From positions 1 to 37,512 of the forward strand of contig NZ_QUET01000029.1 of the NCBI RefSeq assembly GCF_003478445.1: a stretch of DNA of 37,512 nt. The letters run 5' to 3'. Every line of letters starts with the position of its first letter. The stretch's first letter is position 1. Under the pieces are notes generated by a model that was not told the DNA's origin, made no database searches, and was given only the letters and a program-made list of their open reading frames with translations. Origin of the DNA: Roseburia sp. AM59-24XD. GTDB lineage: Bacteria; Bacillota; Clostridia; Lachnospirales; Lachnospiraceae. Both the position numbers and the translations under genes were made by a program. Shown in pieces: positions 16,526-28,000 of this stretch.

Positions 16526-18210
16526 CTACCTCCAAAAATCCTGCGTACAGTAGATACCATATCTGCAGAACTGCTATACGCCGCTCCGACTCCGATATAC
16601 TTGAAATCCGTCAGCATACCTTTTCGGTGTCCGGAGGAACCGATCCAGCCGATCACCATATTGATCGCATCGCCGGCTCCGGCACATATATTCTCTCCGG
16701 CTCCCGACCAACTGATACCCTCTGCCGTCAACCGCGCGGAGAATTTCGAGCCATCCAGACTGTTATGCTGGAAATAGTTGTTATTTGCCATATCCTCACT
16801 GTGCTTTCTGGCTGCCGTAGTCGTTCTGTCCTCCAGCTTAAATAACGCTTTCCCCATATAGTTGCGGTATGCGTTGGTCATCTCATAGACCTCCTGCTCC
16901 GCCGCACGGAGAATCTCATCGGTAAATGTCATATATGTGCGGTACATCATGGAATACTTGGTGCATTCTCCGGAAAATGCGTACATTCCATAGATGGATT
17001 TGTCTCCTCCATCAAAGTAATCACTGAATGCATAAATATATGCGTTATCTGTCAGCTTGTAATATGCCTCCGTTCCGACTCTTGCCTCACTCTTGCTGCT
17101 GTCCAGAGCATCAAACTCGTAGCTTCCCGGCTCGGTCCAGCCCGCATCGATCATCGACTGTGCCGATGCGCCCTGCTGTATCAGCTTCGTCTGCTGAATT
17201 GTCTCATTATCATCGGCGCTTATCACTGCATCATAGGCTGTGAAGTTTTTCGCGATCGTAAAGTAAGAAACGACCTTTTCGCCCTTAACGCCGACAATCA
17301 GATACGGTTCTGTCTGGCTGTTGCCGTTATAAATGTATCCGTACAGGCTCTTCTGTGGCAGCGGATCTATACGTTCCGGCTCACCCCACTCCGCTTTCAA
17401 AGCAGTAATACTCTCTCCAATATATACCGACTTCTTCGCAAAGGAAAGCTGCGTTGTCTTCATTGTCGCAACCGGCGTTGCTGTTGGAACAGTAGTTGGT
17501 TTTATTGTCGGTTTGGTCGTCGGCGTTTCAGCCGGTACCGTTGTGACGCTTGGCGGCGGTGTTGTCGTCGGCACTGACGTCACCGGCGGCTGCGGAGCCA
17601 TCGTCGGCACAGTGGTCTGATCCGGCAGCGATGATTCGATCGGTTTCGTACTGTCCTGCGGTTCATTCGTCTCTGACGGCACTGCACTTGTACCGGTCGG
17701 AACCGGCGTGTTACTCGGCTTAATACTGCTCTGCGGACTCCTTACCGGCGTAGCAGACGGATGCAGTGTAATGCGGACTGCCGGACTTACGACAGGACTC
17801 GCACTCACCTTTACCATCGGTGTGGAACTTCCCATCGGCATGATAATGGTCGGATCATTCTGTCCCATATTTCTGACAGTAACACGGATCACACATTTCT
17901 TCATGTGCGCCGCTTTCAATATGAGCTTAGTCTTGCCGCTCTTCTTTCCGGTAATGCGGATTTTCTTTTTCATCACCTTTACGGCAATGATCTTTTTGCC
18001 GGACACTTTTGCTTTCACTTTCCGGCTGCCGGTATTCTTCACTTTGACAGTAACCTGCCCTCCTCCGGCAACGGTTACTTTTGTCTTTGAAACCTTGATC
18101 TTTGTTGCTGCAGCGGCTCCCTCCGGTTGAAGCGGTGAGAGCACCGAAGCCGCAAAAAGACCTGCTGCCAGCAAGCCGGCAATGATTCGTTTTCCATTTT
18201 TCTTTTTCAT
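16526..18210 (-). CDS. Secreted CAP-domain (SCP-like) protein, frameshift at extreme C-terminus
   Basis: About 561 residues. Signal peptide (1 to about 35), a Lys-rich beta domain (about 37-115, VTVKVKNTGSRKVKAKVSG), a Pro/Thr/Ser linker (about 120-250), a CAP-associated domain (LSFAKKSVYIGESITALKAE) and a C-terminal CAP domain. The CAP motifs are present: AARKHSEDMANNNYFQHNS with the His, GAGENICAGAG with the Glu, and WIGSSGHRKGML with the second His. The uncorrected frame runs to 16468 and reads through the terminator hairpin, which a real gene would not do. Adding one base near 16556 gives the expected ending TQDFWR and a TAG at 16528-16526. Start ATG 18210 lies nine bases after AGGAGG. 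CAP proteins are extracellular; the bacterial function is mostly unknown. Confidence 0.85.
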
Positions 18211-18250
18211 TCGCAAGCTCCTCCTTTGGAGTTGTTATGTTGTAAATTCA

Positions 18251-18349
18251 TACGCTTCGGCAAAAGGTTCGAAAAAGCTCCGCTTTTTCTCACTCGCGGG
18301 CGCGACAGATGCGAAGCATCTGGATTTTGGAGTTATTATACCACAAATT
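18251..18349 (+). repeat. Dispersed two-module hairpin repeat, copy 2
   Basis: Module B (about 18255-18290) contains CTTCGGCAAAA and the hairpin AAAAAGC-tcc-GCTTTTT. Module A (18304-18349) contains CAGATGC-gaa-GCATCTG and is 42/46 identical to 1213-1258. The modules are in the opposite order to copy 1. The element lies just upstream of the CAP gene start and after the FHA-like gene stop. Confidence 0.7.
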
Positions 18350-18371
18350 AACCCTCTTGCGAAGAAAAATA

Positions 18372-19460
18372 CTATTTCAGCCACATAGAATGTGAGGAGC
18401 CAACCTCCATTTTTACCTGTCCCAAAACACGGACACTGTCTCCATTATTCAACTGATGCAATGCCTTGCCATTCTGCCGCAGTACAATACGCTCTGCTGC
18501 GTGACTGTCTATCGTGTAGCTTCCATCCTCCGGATGATAACTGATCTGACAATTATGATCAGCAATGTGACCGGCTGCTTTCAGGCTGCCCTTCTCAATC
18601 CCACGCATCGCCTCAGGTGTCGTCCCAATCGTCACGCGCGAAGATGCCTCGCTCCTCAAATTCCATTGAAATCCCTGATAAATTCCTGTGCCATCACAAA
18701 CATTTCCAACTGCAGCAGCTGCCTTTGGCTGAGCTTCTTTTTTCTTTTCGTCTTTGGATTGATCCTTCTTTTCTTTATTTTTCTTATCGTTTGAATCCTT
18801 TTTGCTCCTTTTCCGGCCGGACTTCTTTCGCTTGCCTCGCTTATGGCGGTGTTTCCTTCTGCCACTTCGACCGTCATCTCCAGAATCATTTCTTCGGCTG
18901 CGGTCACGCTTTTTCCGGTCAGGCTCCCGATAACCTCCGGTCAGCCACCCAAATAAGATAAACACAAGTGCCACCACATGAAGCACCGCAAACAGATACA
19001 CTCCCGTCAGAAGATACGGGTGCAGCGCAGGAAATCCAAGCAGCGCCACTGCAAGTTCCAACACTGTAAGCAGCGTTAAAAATGTTGGCACGACCATAGT
19101 CTTTGATCCCTCTGCCAGAAACAGCATGCACATGGCAAGAAGACAGAACAGTACCGGCAGGCCTGCTGCCACACCTCCGGCGATAAGCAGATCGGAGGCT
19201 CCTGCATCATCAGCATAATGAAGCCCGTCCTTCACATCCCCCCAGGAAAACGGTGCTTTCATAATATGATCATCCGGCACACTTCCCTGCTGTATATATG
19301 TGTAAGCGGCACTGCCTCCCGCTTTCAGCACGTCCAGACCCGACAGGGTCATGTCCTGCCCGGCTGCCTGAAAACTGCAGAACGGCAGGAGCAGGGACAG
19401 CAGTGCAAAAAGAAGTGCAAGTGCCGCTATATTTTTCATAAAACGTCCATACGCTCTCAT
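18372..19460 (-). CDS. Membrane protein with basic linker and C-terminal FHA-like domain
   Basis: About 362 residues. Four hydrophobic segments fill roughly residues 8-165, with an external loop after the first. A very basic, low-complexity stretch follows (about 175-250, rich in Arg/Lys/Asp, e.g. GRRKHRHKRGKRKKSGRKRS), probably cytoplasmic. The last 110 residues resemble a forkhead-associated (phosphothreonine-binding) fold: strands with DHNCQISYHPEDGSYTID, then an NG turn, then QLNNGDSVRVLGQVKMEV. The conserved FHA Gly-Arg and Ser of the binding site are only partly recognisable, so ligand binding is uncertain. Start ATG 19460 follows AGGGGAG by eight bases; the open frame reaches 19511. 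No kinase gene is nearby. Intact. Confidence 0.65.
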   Translation of the reverse strand: MRAYGRFMKNIAALALLFALLSLLLPFCSFQAAGQDMTLSGLDVLKAGGSAAYTYIQQGSVPDDHIMKAPFSWGDVKDGLHYADDAGASDLLIAGGVAAGLPVLFCLLAMCMLFLAEGSKTMVVPTFLTLLTVLELAVALLGFPALHPYLLTGVYLFAVLHVVALVFILFGWLTGGYREPDRKKRDRSRRNDSGDDGRSGRRKHRHKRGKRKKSGRKRSKKDSNDKKNKEKKDQSKDEKKKEAQPKAAAAVGNVCDGTGIYQGFQWNLRSEASSRVTIGTTPEAMRGIEKGSLKAAGHIADHNCQISYHPEDGSYTIDSHAAERIVLRQNGKALHQLNNGDSVRVLGQVKMEVGSSHSMWLK

Positions 19461-19541
19461 TATAAATCTCCCCTTTCCTGTATGTTTCATTGAATTATAT
19501 GCCTCATACACGGGGATATCAATGTCAAAATTATGATATTT

Positions 19542-20891
19542 TTATGACATCGCATTTGGCCCTCCACGCATTGATCTCTGCATCCAGATATACGCTCCCA
19601 CACAGATCACAATCGACAAAATAGAGCCTGCCGGTGCCGCAAATCCCATCGGAAACAGATTATGCGGATACATTTTCGAGGCAAGGTAAGAACCCGGAAT
19701 ACGCAGCAACAAAATTGACAAAATATTGTGGATAAATCCAATATATGATTTTCCGTATGCACAGAAATATCCGGTAAAACAGAAATGAATTCCCGCAAAA
19801 ATACAGTCAATAATATACGAGCTGATATACTGGCTTCCCAACAGGATCACTGCCGCATCCGTTGTGAAAATACCAACTGTCTGCTTTGAGAAAAGTTCGA
19901 TCAGAATGGTCATGACGATCCCATAACTGCCGGTGATCAGAATCGCATAGTAAAGAAGCTTTCTCGCCCGGTCATGCCTTCCTGCACCGATATTCTGTGC
20001 AGATAATGCAGGCACCGTTGCCAGCATGGAGGATGGCACGATAAAGATCATACCGATCAGTTTTTCCACAACACCGACTGCCGCTGCATCATTCAGCCCA
20101 CGATGGTTGGCGATCACACTGATCACAATAAATGCGACCTGAATACAGCCGTCCTGCACGGCAACCGGAATACCGATCTTTAAGATCTGACCCAGAACAT
20201 CTCTCTTCACCCGAAGCTCCTTCTTCGTCAGATGGATTCCCGTTTCCTTGCGGCGGATCGCAATCAGAGATATGATCACGCTAATCGTCTGTGCCAGAGT
20301 TGTTCCCAGTGCAGCACCGATCGGTCCCATTCCAAGACCTCCGATAAACACATAATCTAACACAATATTGGCAACGCAGGCAATCGCAATGAAATACATC
20401 GGACTTTGGGAATCGCCAAGTCCGCGGAAGATCGCACTGATCACATTGTATGCAGTGATAAACGGTATCCCCAGGAAACAGACGAAAAGATACTGTCTCG
20501 TTCCGGCAACTGCCTCTGCCGGGATCCCGATCAGGGTAACGATCGGATTTACCAGAAATACAAGAACCGCCATGACCACAACCGACATTCCCATGAAAAA
20601 TGTCACCGTGTTGCCGATCGAAGCCGAAGCCGCATCAAGCTTCCCTGCTCCGACACTTTTGCCGATCGTCACCGTTGTTCCCATCGCCAGTCCGACAATG
20701 ATCACCGTCAGCATATGCATAACCTGTCCACCGTTGGAAACAGCAGTAATCCCGTCCACACCGTCGAACTGACCGATAATAAACAGATCTGCCATTCCAT
20801 ACAGCGTCTGCAAAAAATAAGACAGCAGATAAGGCAGCGCAAAATATGCGATCGTTTTCCCGATATTGCCGGTCGTCAAATTTCTTTCCAT
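19542..20891 (-). CDS. MATE family efflux transporter
   Basis: 449 residues, about 12 transmembrane segments, the normal length for multidrug and toxic compound extrusion proteins. The N-terminus NIGKTIAYFALPYLLSYFLQ and the segment LYGMADLFIIGQFDGVDGI fit the first MATE repeat. The loop RGLGDSQSPMYF, followed by IVLDYVFIGGLGMGPIGAAL, closely fits the conserved family core. Such proteins export cationic or other compounds using a Na+ or H+ gradient. It is transcribed alone, with the FHA-like gene about 80 bases downstream on the same strand. The substrate cannot be told from sequence. Intact. Confidence 0.92.
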   Translation of the reverse strand: MERNLTTGNIGKTIAYFALPYLLSYFLQTLYGMADLFIIGQFDGVDGITAVSNGGQVMHMLTVIIVGLAMGTTVTIGKSVGAGKLDAASASIGNTVTFFMGMSVVVMAVLVFLVNPIVTLIGIPAEAVAGTRQYLFVCFLGIPFITAYNVISAIFRGLGDSQSPMYFIAIACVANIVLDYVFIGGLGMGPIGAALGTTLAQTISVIISLIAIRRKETGIHLTKKELRVKRDVLGQILKIGIPVAVQDGCIQVAFIVISVIANHRGLNDAAAVGVVEKLIGMIFIVPSSMLATVPALSAQNIGAGRHDRARKLLYYAILITGSYGIVMTILIELFSKQTVGIFTTDAAVILLGSQYISSYIIDCIFAGIHFCFTGYFCAYGKSYIGFIHNILSILLLRIPGSYLASKMYPHNLFPMGFAAPAGSILSIVICVGAYIWMQRSMRGGPNAMS

Positions 20892-21052
20892 CTTTGGTAC
20901 CGTACCTTTCTATCAAAATCCACATCATCAAGATTAAACTTTATAACAGATGTAAAGTCAAGGTGTCCAAATCTGTAAAGATAACATCCTCTATAGTGCC
21001 CTGAAAAGCCAAAGGGCGTAAAATGACATTTTTAGCAGTTATTCGAGCACTT

Positions 21053-21853
21053 TTAAAAGACATTTTTGTTGCGTTCCATCCCCAGCATACTCTTCGCCAG
21101 CCAGAAGAAGAACACCAGCACCAGTATCGGGATGACGCAGGAGGTGACTAACATCACCGCCAGAACTTCAATAAACTGATTGATCACGTTTTCGACCTTG
21201 TCCGTAATATCGGACACACCGTTTTTAATGCCGGAAATGATGCCTGACAGTACTCCGCTGTTATCGCTGCTGTCACTGTCCTGCTGTCCGTCACTGCTGT
21301 TCTGGATATCCTTCGTTGCTTCCTTGGCAGCATCCACCGTATCCCGAATAGAAGACTGATACGTATGCTCGATCAGATCAGACACCTTGACGCTGGCAGG
21401 AATAACCAGAACGATCGCAATAGCAAATAACGCAAACTTTCTTGCCAGCTTTTTCCATGCATCCTTTGCAATTGCCGTTCCCGCCGAATAAAGGACACAG
21501 GCAATCGGGATCAGCATGACAAACGAAGCATAGCCGGTCACTGTGACCAGATATTTCTCAACATAGATCGCACAGAGAACGATCAGGAAATAGGTGCTCA
21601 TATCCGCCAGCTTTTCTGCGATCGGGGTTGCCGTGTCTCCCGGAAGCAGCGTGATTGCCGCAGACGCCGCCGTTGATGCTGCTGTCAACTCCAGAACCGT
21701 TGCCTTTTTGTCATCAAGTGCTGTGATCGTTTTCTCATGAAAGTCTGCCGATGCTGCAAACCTTGACACGACCAGTGCTGAGATCAGTGCCAGCACAAGC
21801 GGCAGAATGATCCCGACCCACCGTTTTGTATTTTCATTCCATATAGTATTCAC
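21053..21853 (-). CDS. Unknown integral membrane protein
   Basis: 266 residues with no family I can name. Hydrophobic segments lie at about residues 12-30, 85-100, 108-130, 138-155 and 233-258. Between the fourth and last lies a long polar, Asp/Ser-rich amphipathic region (about 165-225, with SDGQQDSDSSDNS). The region before the second segment is Ala/Thr-rich (LELTAASTAASAAITLLPGD). It is flanked by a 160-bp gap before the MATE gene and by a terminator on its other side, so it is probably monocistronic. Intact; function unknown. Confidence 0.75.
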   Translation of the reverse strand: MNTIWNENTKRWVGIILPLVLALISALVVSRFAASADFHEKTITALDDKKATVLELTAASTAASAAITLLPGDTATPIAEKLADMSTYFLIVLCAIYVEKYLVTVTGYASFVMLIPIACVLYSAGTAIAKDAWKKLARKFALFAIAIVLVIPASVKVSDLIEHTYQSSIRDTVDAAKEATKDIQNSSDGQQDSDSSDNSGVLSGIISGIKNGVSDITDKVENVINQFIEVLAVMLVTSCVIPILVLVFFFWLAKSMLGMERNKNVF

Positions 21854-21917
21854 CCGGTTTTCTCCTCTCTGATGTTTTCCTTTACCTTACCATATAAGCA
21901 TCCGATACTCAAGATAA

Positions 21918-21958
21918 AACTGCCGGAGACACCACAATGGCATGGATCCCCGACAGTT
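21918..21958 (-). terminator. Terminator downstream of the giant secreted protein
   Basis: On the minus strand AACTGTCGGGGA pairs with TCTCCGGCAGTT (12 pairs, two of them G-T) and is followed by TTATC. It is about 120 bases past the stop of the 22081-28337 gene and before the start of the 266-residue membrane protein. Confidence 0.65.
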
Positions 21959-22080
21959 CTATCATTAAGATTATTATTTTCTCAAGCTTCGCACATTGAT
22001 TATGGGTGCAGTTATATATTTATGTGAAGCTTATTAAGCAAAGCCCTGTTTCCAATCAAAGCTATATTTTAATTTCTGTT

Positions 22081-25000
22081 CTATGCTTTGATTTTTGCTG
22101 TTGAACAACCTCCCTTTTTCTTAAGCCATTTTGTATATGACTTTTTCTGTGTTTTCGGAACACGGATCGCTGCATTCTTACGGATGCCCTTAAATGCATT
22201 CTTTCCGATGGATTTTGCTGTGAGCTTCTCTGTTTTGATCGTGATCTGCTTCAGCTTTTTACAGCTTCGGAAGGCATCCTTTCCAATGGTTTCCACATTC
22301 TTACCAATGGTTATTTTTGTCAGCTTTTTGCAGTTTCGGAACGCTCCTGCACTAAGAGCTGTGACCTTATAGGTTACTTTGGAATACGTGATCGTATCCG
22401 GAATCACAACGCTTCCCTTGATATTCTTTTTCGCCTTAACACAAGAAACCTGATCGGTTGCAGTTACACGGTAAGTCACGCCCTTCACCATAAAGAACAT
22501 GCCGATTGCTGCCTTTCCATCATCCTTTCCTGCTTGTGTCCCGTCTGCTGATGCTCCATCTTTTCCGGTGGCGGACGCATTATTCGGTTTTGACGATGCC
22601 TGTGTGCCATCCGGGCTGCCGGGGCTTTGTGGTATGTCCGGTTTTCCAGACACCTGCGGTACATTCGGACTGCCGGAGTTATGTGGCGTGTCCGGTTTAT
22701 CGGATACCTGCGGCACATCCGGACTGCCGGAAATCTGTGGTGTATCTGGCTTATTCGTCGGAATCACAGGACTTTGCGTTGGATCCTGCGGCTTTCCGGA
22801 GACAACCGGTGAACTGCTTTCTCCCGGACTCTGTGTTGGGGCTGCTGATTCTGCCGGCTTCTCACTTGCCGACGGATCTTCAAATACAGCAGTTACCTGA
22901 ATGTCGTCCGTCAAGGCTGTTTTCAGCATTCCATTTACAAATGTGATTCCCTGAACATACTCCGCATCTTTGCCATTGACCTTCCATCCTTTCAGATTCC
23001 AGCCCTGAGCCGGAACTGCTTTAAAATAAAGTTTTGAATCCTCCGCATAAGACCCGCCGTTTGCGATTGCTGTACCTTTTTCGGTGGATGCGTTGACAAT
23101 GCCGCTGCCATCTGCGCCGTACTGTACCAGATAGCTTCCGGTCTTATTGCCGGTGTAACTAAGTGTACTGTTTATCGTACACACCTCGTATTTTGCAAGC
23201 AGCTCATTCACTTCCGCTGTCTCTGCATCCTCCTTAATTCCGGTATAAATACTGTAATCTGCCGCATATGGCTTTCCTTTGCTGTCCTTGCCAATTTCCT
23301 GCTCATTGGCACCGGCAGTAAACAGAGCTCTGGCGGCGTCTTCATCTCCGGCAGACAAGCCCCGGAATTTTAACTGCGCAGCTGCAAACTGATATTGGTA
23401 ATCTGTCGTTTTGCTGACATCCACCGTAACCGGATCAACCGTTACATATAGCTGTGCCTTCTCGATCTGTACCTCCCGGGAACATTCATAAGTCACGCCA
23501 TCCTTTGTTATCGACGCTTCCAAAATATACTCGCCCGGCAGCTCGTTAACCGCCCATTTGCCGTTTTCCACGGTGATCGCAGTGCGCTTCCGATCCTTTT
23601 TGCCTACCAATGTAAAGGAGGCCGCTTCCGTAACATCCTCTACCTGATCCGTCTTGGCAAGACTCATCTGAAGCGAAATTTCCTCTCCGTAAACCGGCGT
23701 ATTCTCCAGCTCTACTCCCGGCAATGTCTTTTTCTTGGAATTATATGCTGTAAAATACTGCGGATTCTCCGCCGCTGCACCATAATACTCCTCATCTCCC
23801 TGATATTTTACCGTTAATTTATAGTAGCCGGTTCCAAACGGCGTCCACTTTCCTGAAGCACACCCATTTGTAACAGTAAGCGCTGTATTTTCTGTTTCTC
23901 CTGTCGTCAGATTCATGATTTCGCAGACCGCTTCCCCGTTTAACGGCTCCTCCTCTTCAGAGACAATCTGTGCAGACAGCGTCTGCTCCTCGCCTCCCAC
24001 CGGCTGTGTATGGGTGATTGTCTTCCGACCGGAAGCAAGCCCATAAACATATTCGTCATCATATGGAACCGTGCTCTCATAATCATCTGCGGTAAGTTCC
24101 CTATACTTTAAATGGTTAAAATTCTCTTCCGTTATCTCCACCGTCAGATCCATATTCGGAGACAGCGTATCGGTCTCAGGATCATTTTCACGGCTGCGGA
24201 CAGAACCTTTGTCAGACAGATAATTTTTCAACTTTGTACGGGTTGCATCGTCCTTAAAAATTCTCAGGAAAAGATAGTGAAACGATCCGGACTGTGCTGC
24301 ATTTACAATTTGATCCACCGTCGCTTTGTAATTGCTGTCGGAGGCACTTCCTTCCAATTCTTCCAGAATAACCGCATCCTCTGTAATTTTTTTACCTACA
24401 GTCACAGAATAATTGCCTGTGTACTCCCCAAAATATTTCACATTGCCCTTCAGCTCTGCCACCTGCAAATTACCATTTGTCACCTTGACCGTCAACTTCA
24501 ACGGCTCGTAGCTTCGCGTCTCTTCTTCCTTCTGCACCTTTTCCACATCAGCTGCACGACCGCTTGTTTTCTCCAACGGATCCATTCTGACAACCGATGC
24601 AAGACGCTGTTTTAAAGTAAGAGCCGCCGGTTCGCTGTCGATCTCGATCGTTTTGCCGTAAAACTGAGAAACAACGCATCGATACTGCCATCCGTCCATA
24701 TCCGCAGTCACATCCGGCACCGCAAGATCCATACTGTCTGCACCGTCAATGTCCTCCCACACTGCACCTGCTCCCTGTCTGCACTGCCACTGATACCGCA
24801 CAGAACCATTGCTTCCCTTTACCGGTGTCGCGTAAATCGAAAATTCTGCTTTCCCGCCTTCCACAACCGCCGTATCCTCCGGCTGCAGTTCAATTGTCGG
24901 TGTATCTGTTCCGGCAGCGTATTTGGTTCTTCCATACACCGGAAGGCTGGATGCACTTGTCTCCATATAACCGACACTCTGCATCGTAAAACGGTATGTC

Positions 25001-28000
25001 TTTCCCGGCTGAAGCAGACCGTTACCGATCGTATAACCGGATCGGGCGGAAGAAACTTCTGCAATCGGCGTTTCTTCCTCATTATCCTCCAACAGGCAGA
25101 TGCGATAGCGCACTCCCTTACGGTTGCTGTGTGTCCAGCTCAAGGTCAGGGAATCCGCTGTGGCATCCGTCACTGTAATGTCAGATGGCAGTGCCGGTGG
25201 TGCCTCCTGTCCCTTCACAAGATAGCCAAGCACCTTTGTCCGTTGTCCGTTTAACATCGTATCCCATGTTCCGAATCGCCACATGAAGGATAGGACTGCT
25301 CTACATTCGCAGGAATACCGGCAACCGTTCCGGAATATTCCGCTCCGTTATAATTCGTCCATGTCACGCTGCCGTTTGCCTCGGCACCCGCACTGACACC
25401 GGTCTTAACACCGCCTTCCTCTGTCACAAGATGTGTCTCCACACTGGTTCCCCAGGTCACGGTATCCGAATTTTCACTTTCCACTTCAATTCCCTGTGTG
25501 ATAGAATTGCCTCCCCTGCTGACTCTAACGAAATTATCCTTTGCACCGGATACATCATCAACGACCTTTCCTCCATCGAAAGAGGCTCCGATCGCAGCCC
25601 GGTAGGAAAACGGATCGCCCGGCGTGTTCGTCAGAACATTTCCGCGGATCTTGTCAAATTCACCGTTTTCCTTCGCAACACGGTCATATTCTGTCACTGT
25701 AAGCATGGTCATACGCGGTGTCTGAGGCACGGAAACATAATAATCCTTCCAGCTTCCCGCAATCTGCTGTCCGCACTCATATCCCTGCTCCAGTGCCTTG
25801 TCGATTGCCTGAAGCCGGCTGTATGCATTGTTATATCTGTTTGCAGCAACGGAAACCCGGTTGGCAAGCGCTGCTTTCTTAAATCGATAGGATATTCCTT
25901 TCTTCTGCTTGATCTCTGCATATTCCTGTTCTGCCGTCTCGTAACTGCTCTTATATTGTTCAAGCTGCTTTTTCAGCCCATTGTAGCGGCTCTGTGTCGG
26001 CAGCTTAAATCCCGGCACATAACTTTTATACACATACCTTGTGTATGGCGTCATCGACAGCACCACACTGTCATCCGTACTGTCTGCCTCGTAAGAAGTA
26101 GAATAGCTCTTCCCGTTCGTAAATTCCTTTGCATAGCCGGCACTGACGCTCGCCTCCACTTCAAAATCAATTCCTACGACATCGTAAAATCCGAGAATAC
26201 TGACATCCTCCTCATATCCTGTGATCACCCCGGCTGATACCGAAAACTCGGCTGAATTTGTGGTGGAGGAGCCTGTCGTTTTGCCGTATGCCGTAGAGCC
26301 ATTGGTGCTGTAATTGCCGTCCGTAGATTCCAGATCCGAGAAATACGGTGCCGCCTGAAGCACGGCAACAACATTCGGATCACTGAAATAACTCTCCTTA
26401 TGATCAAACTTAACGATCATGCCGTCCTCATCATAATCAACTGCCGCCAAACTCAGATAGATATCTCCCCAGCCCGAGCCTGTGTAAAACGCGCGTATCC
26501 GGCGGTATCCTCCGCTCCGACTGCCTTCCGGCTGAGTGCAGAAAGCCCCCATGACACCATACTGTCGCTCTTGACACCACAGCTCATGATTACCTGCTCC
26601 ATGCCATATGGGTTTCCATTAAAATTGCCCTTGACAACCTTGCTGAGCCAGCACTTCGTTGTATCACTGTCCTTATCGATCGGCAGCTTCATATTTCCGT
26701 TATCGTCCGTCCACTGATACTGATACGCCTCTGCGAGTCCGCCGGAAGCATTTGCTTCATCCGGCACAACATAATCAGACGAGCCGCCATTATACTGACA
26801 TCGAAACATCTCCTTTTCAGATGCACCCGCACTGAAGTTCCAACAACTGCCCTCCACGAACAAAGTATCTCCATACCCTGTCCCCCGGGAAGCAAAGCAT
26901 GCGACCGCTGCCGGTTCCTGTCTGACATCCGACCCCCTCATTCCTTCATAAAGCTCCTGATTGGCTGCCGGCTGGCATAAAAGATACGGAATACCGCCAT
27001 GCAACAGCTTATAACATCCCTTTTCCTGATCAAAGCCAAGCTGCACAACTGCCTGCTTACTCTTGACTACCGACTGACCCACACCGTCATCTCCATCCGG
27101 AACGTAACCGGCAACAACAAGCTCCTGCATCGAATCATTATCCATATCGCCTACATCCAGACCAACAAACTGCATGGTCTGCAGAACGGTATCCTTTTTC
27201 TCCTGAATTCCATATTCCTCTCCGGTAAATGCCAGACGGCGTCCATACTGTTCCTCCATACTGTCCGTTTTCATGGACAGTACTGACAGATACGATCCCA
27301 TTTTCTTCCACTCTTTCGCCTTTTTCGTATTTGCGGGAATAAATCTGGCATTCGGAAAATAAGCATGACTAAAAGACGTTGCAAGCTCTTCCTTTCCATC
27401 CCCGTCAAAATCATAGACTGCCAGACTTGTAATAAAAGGAGTTTTTGAATCGTCAAGCGTCTTGCCGGGTTGCGTCCCCTCCAGATCTGCCAGGTATACC
27501 GTTGATCTCTTTTCAAAGGTTTTGGTCGAGGATTCCGTATTGATATCATAGATATCCACATGAGAAGCATTCACTCCATTTCGTGCATCCGTAACCGGAA
27601 CATAAACTGCTGCCTCATCCTTTCCATCTCCGTCAAAATCACCGCCGCAGACCGTGAGATAAGACCTCGTCTCATGTTCCTTCATAGTGGATACACAGGT
27701 GTTGCTTTTTGTCAGATTGACCGCCGTTCCCACCGGCTCATTTGTCTTTGCACTAAGCAGATACAGGTTTAATTCATCCGAGTCTGCTGCCTTCTGCGCA
27801 ACACACACCTTGTAGTCCTGATAACCGCTCCCGGAGGCATCCAGAGCCGTATATTCCTTGGCTCCGGTCGCTACGGAATCAAACGTTGTCTTTACTGCCT
27901 TTCTCTGCTTGCTCTTCAAAAGAGCTCCTGTCTGATCTTCGGAATTTTGATACGTTCCCTGATACCAGCCAAGATTGAGTCCCGTTCCATCTGTCAGATC

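Noticed and set aside
22499..22946. Two plus-strand frames over the Gly/Ser/Pro linker
   Set aside because: Antisense to the linker of the giant secreted protein; repeats and composition mirror it.
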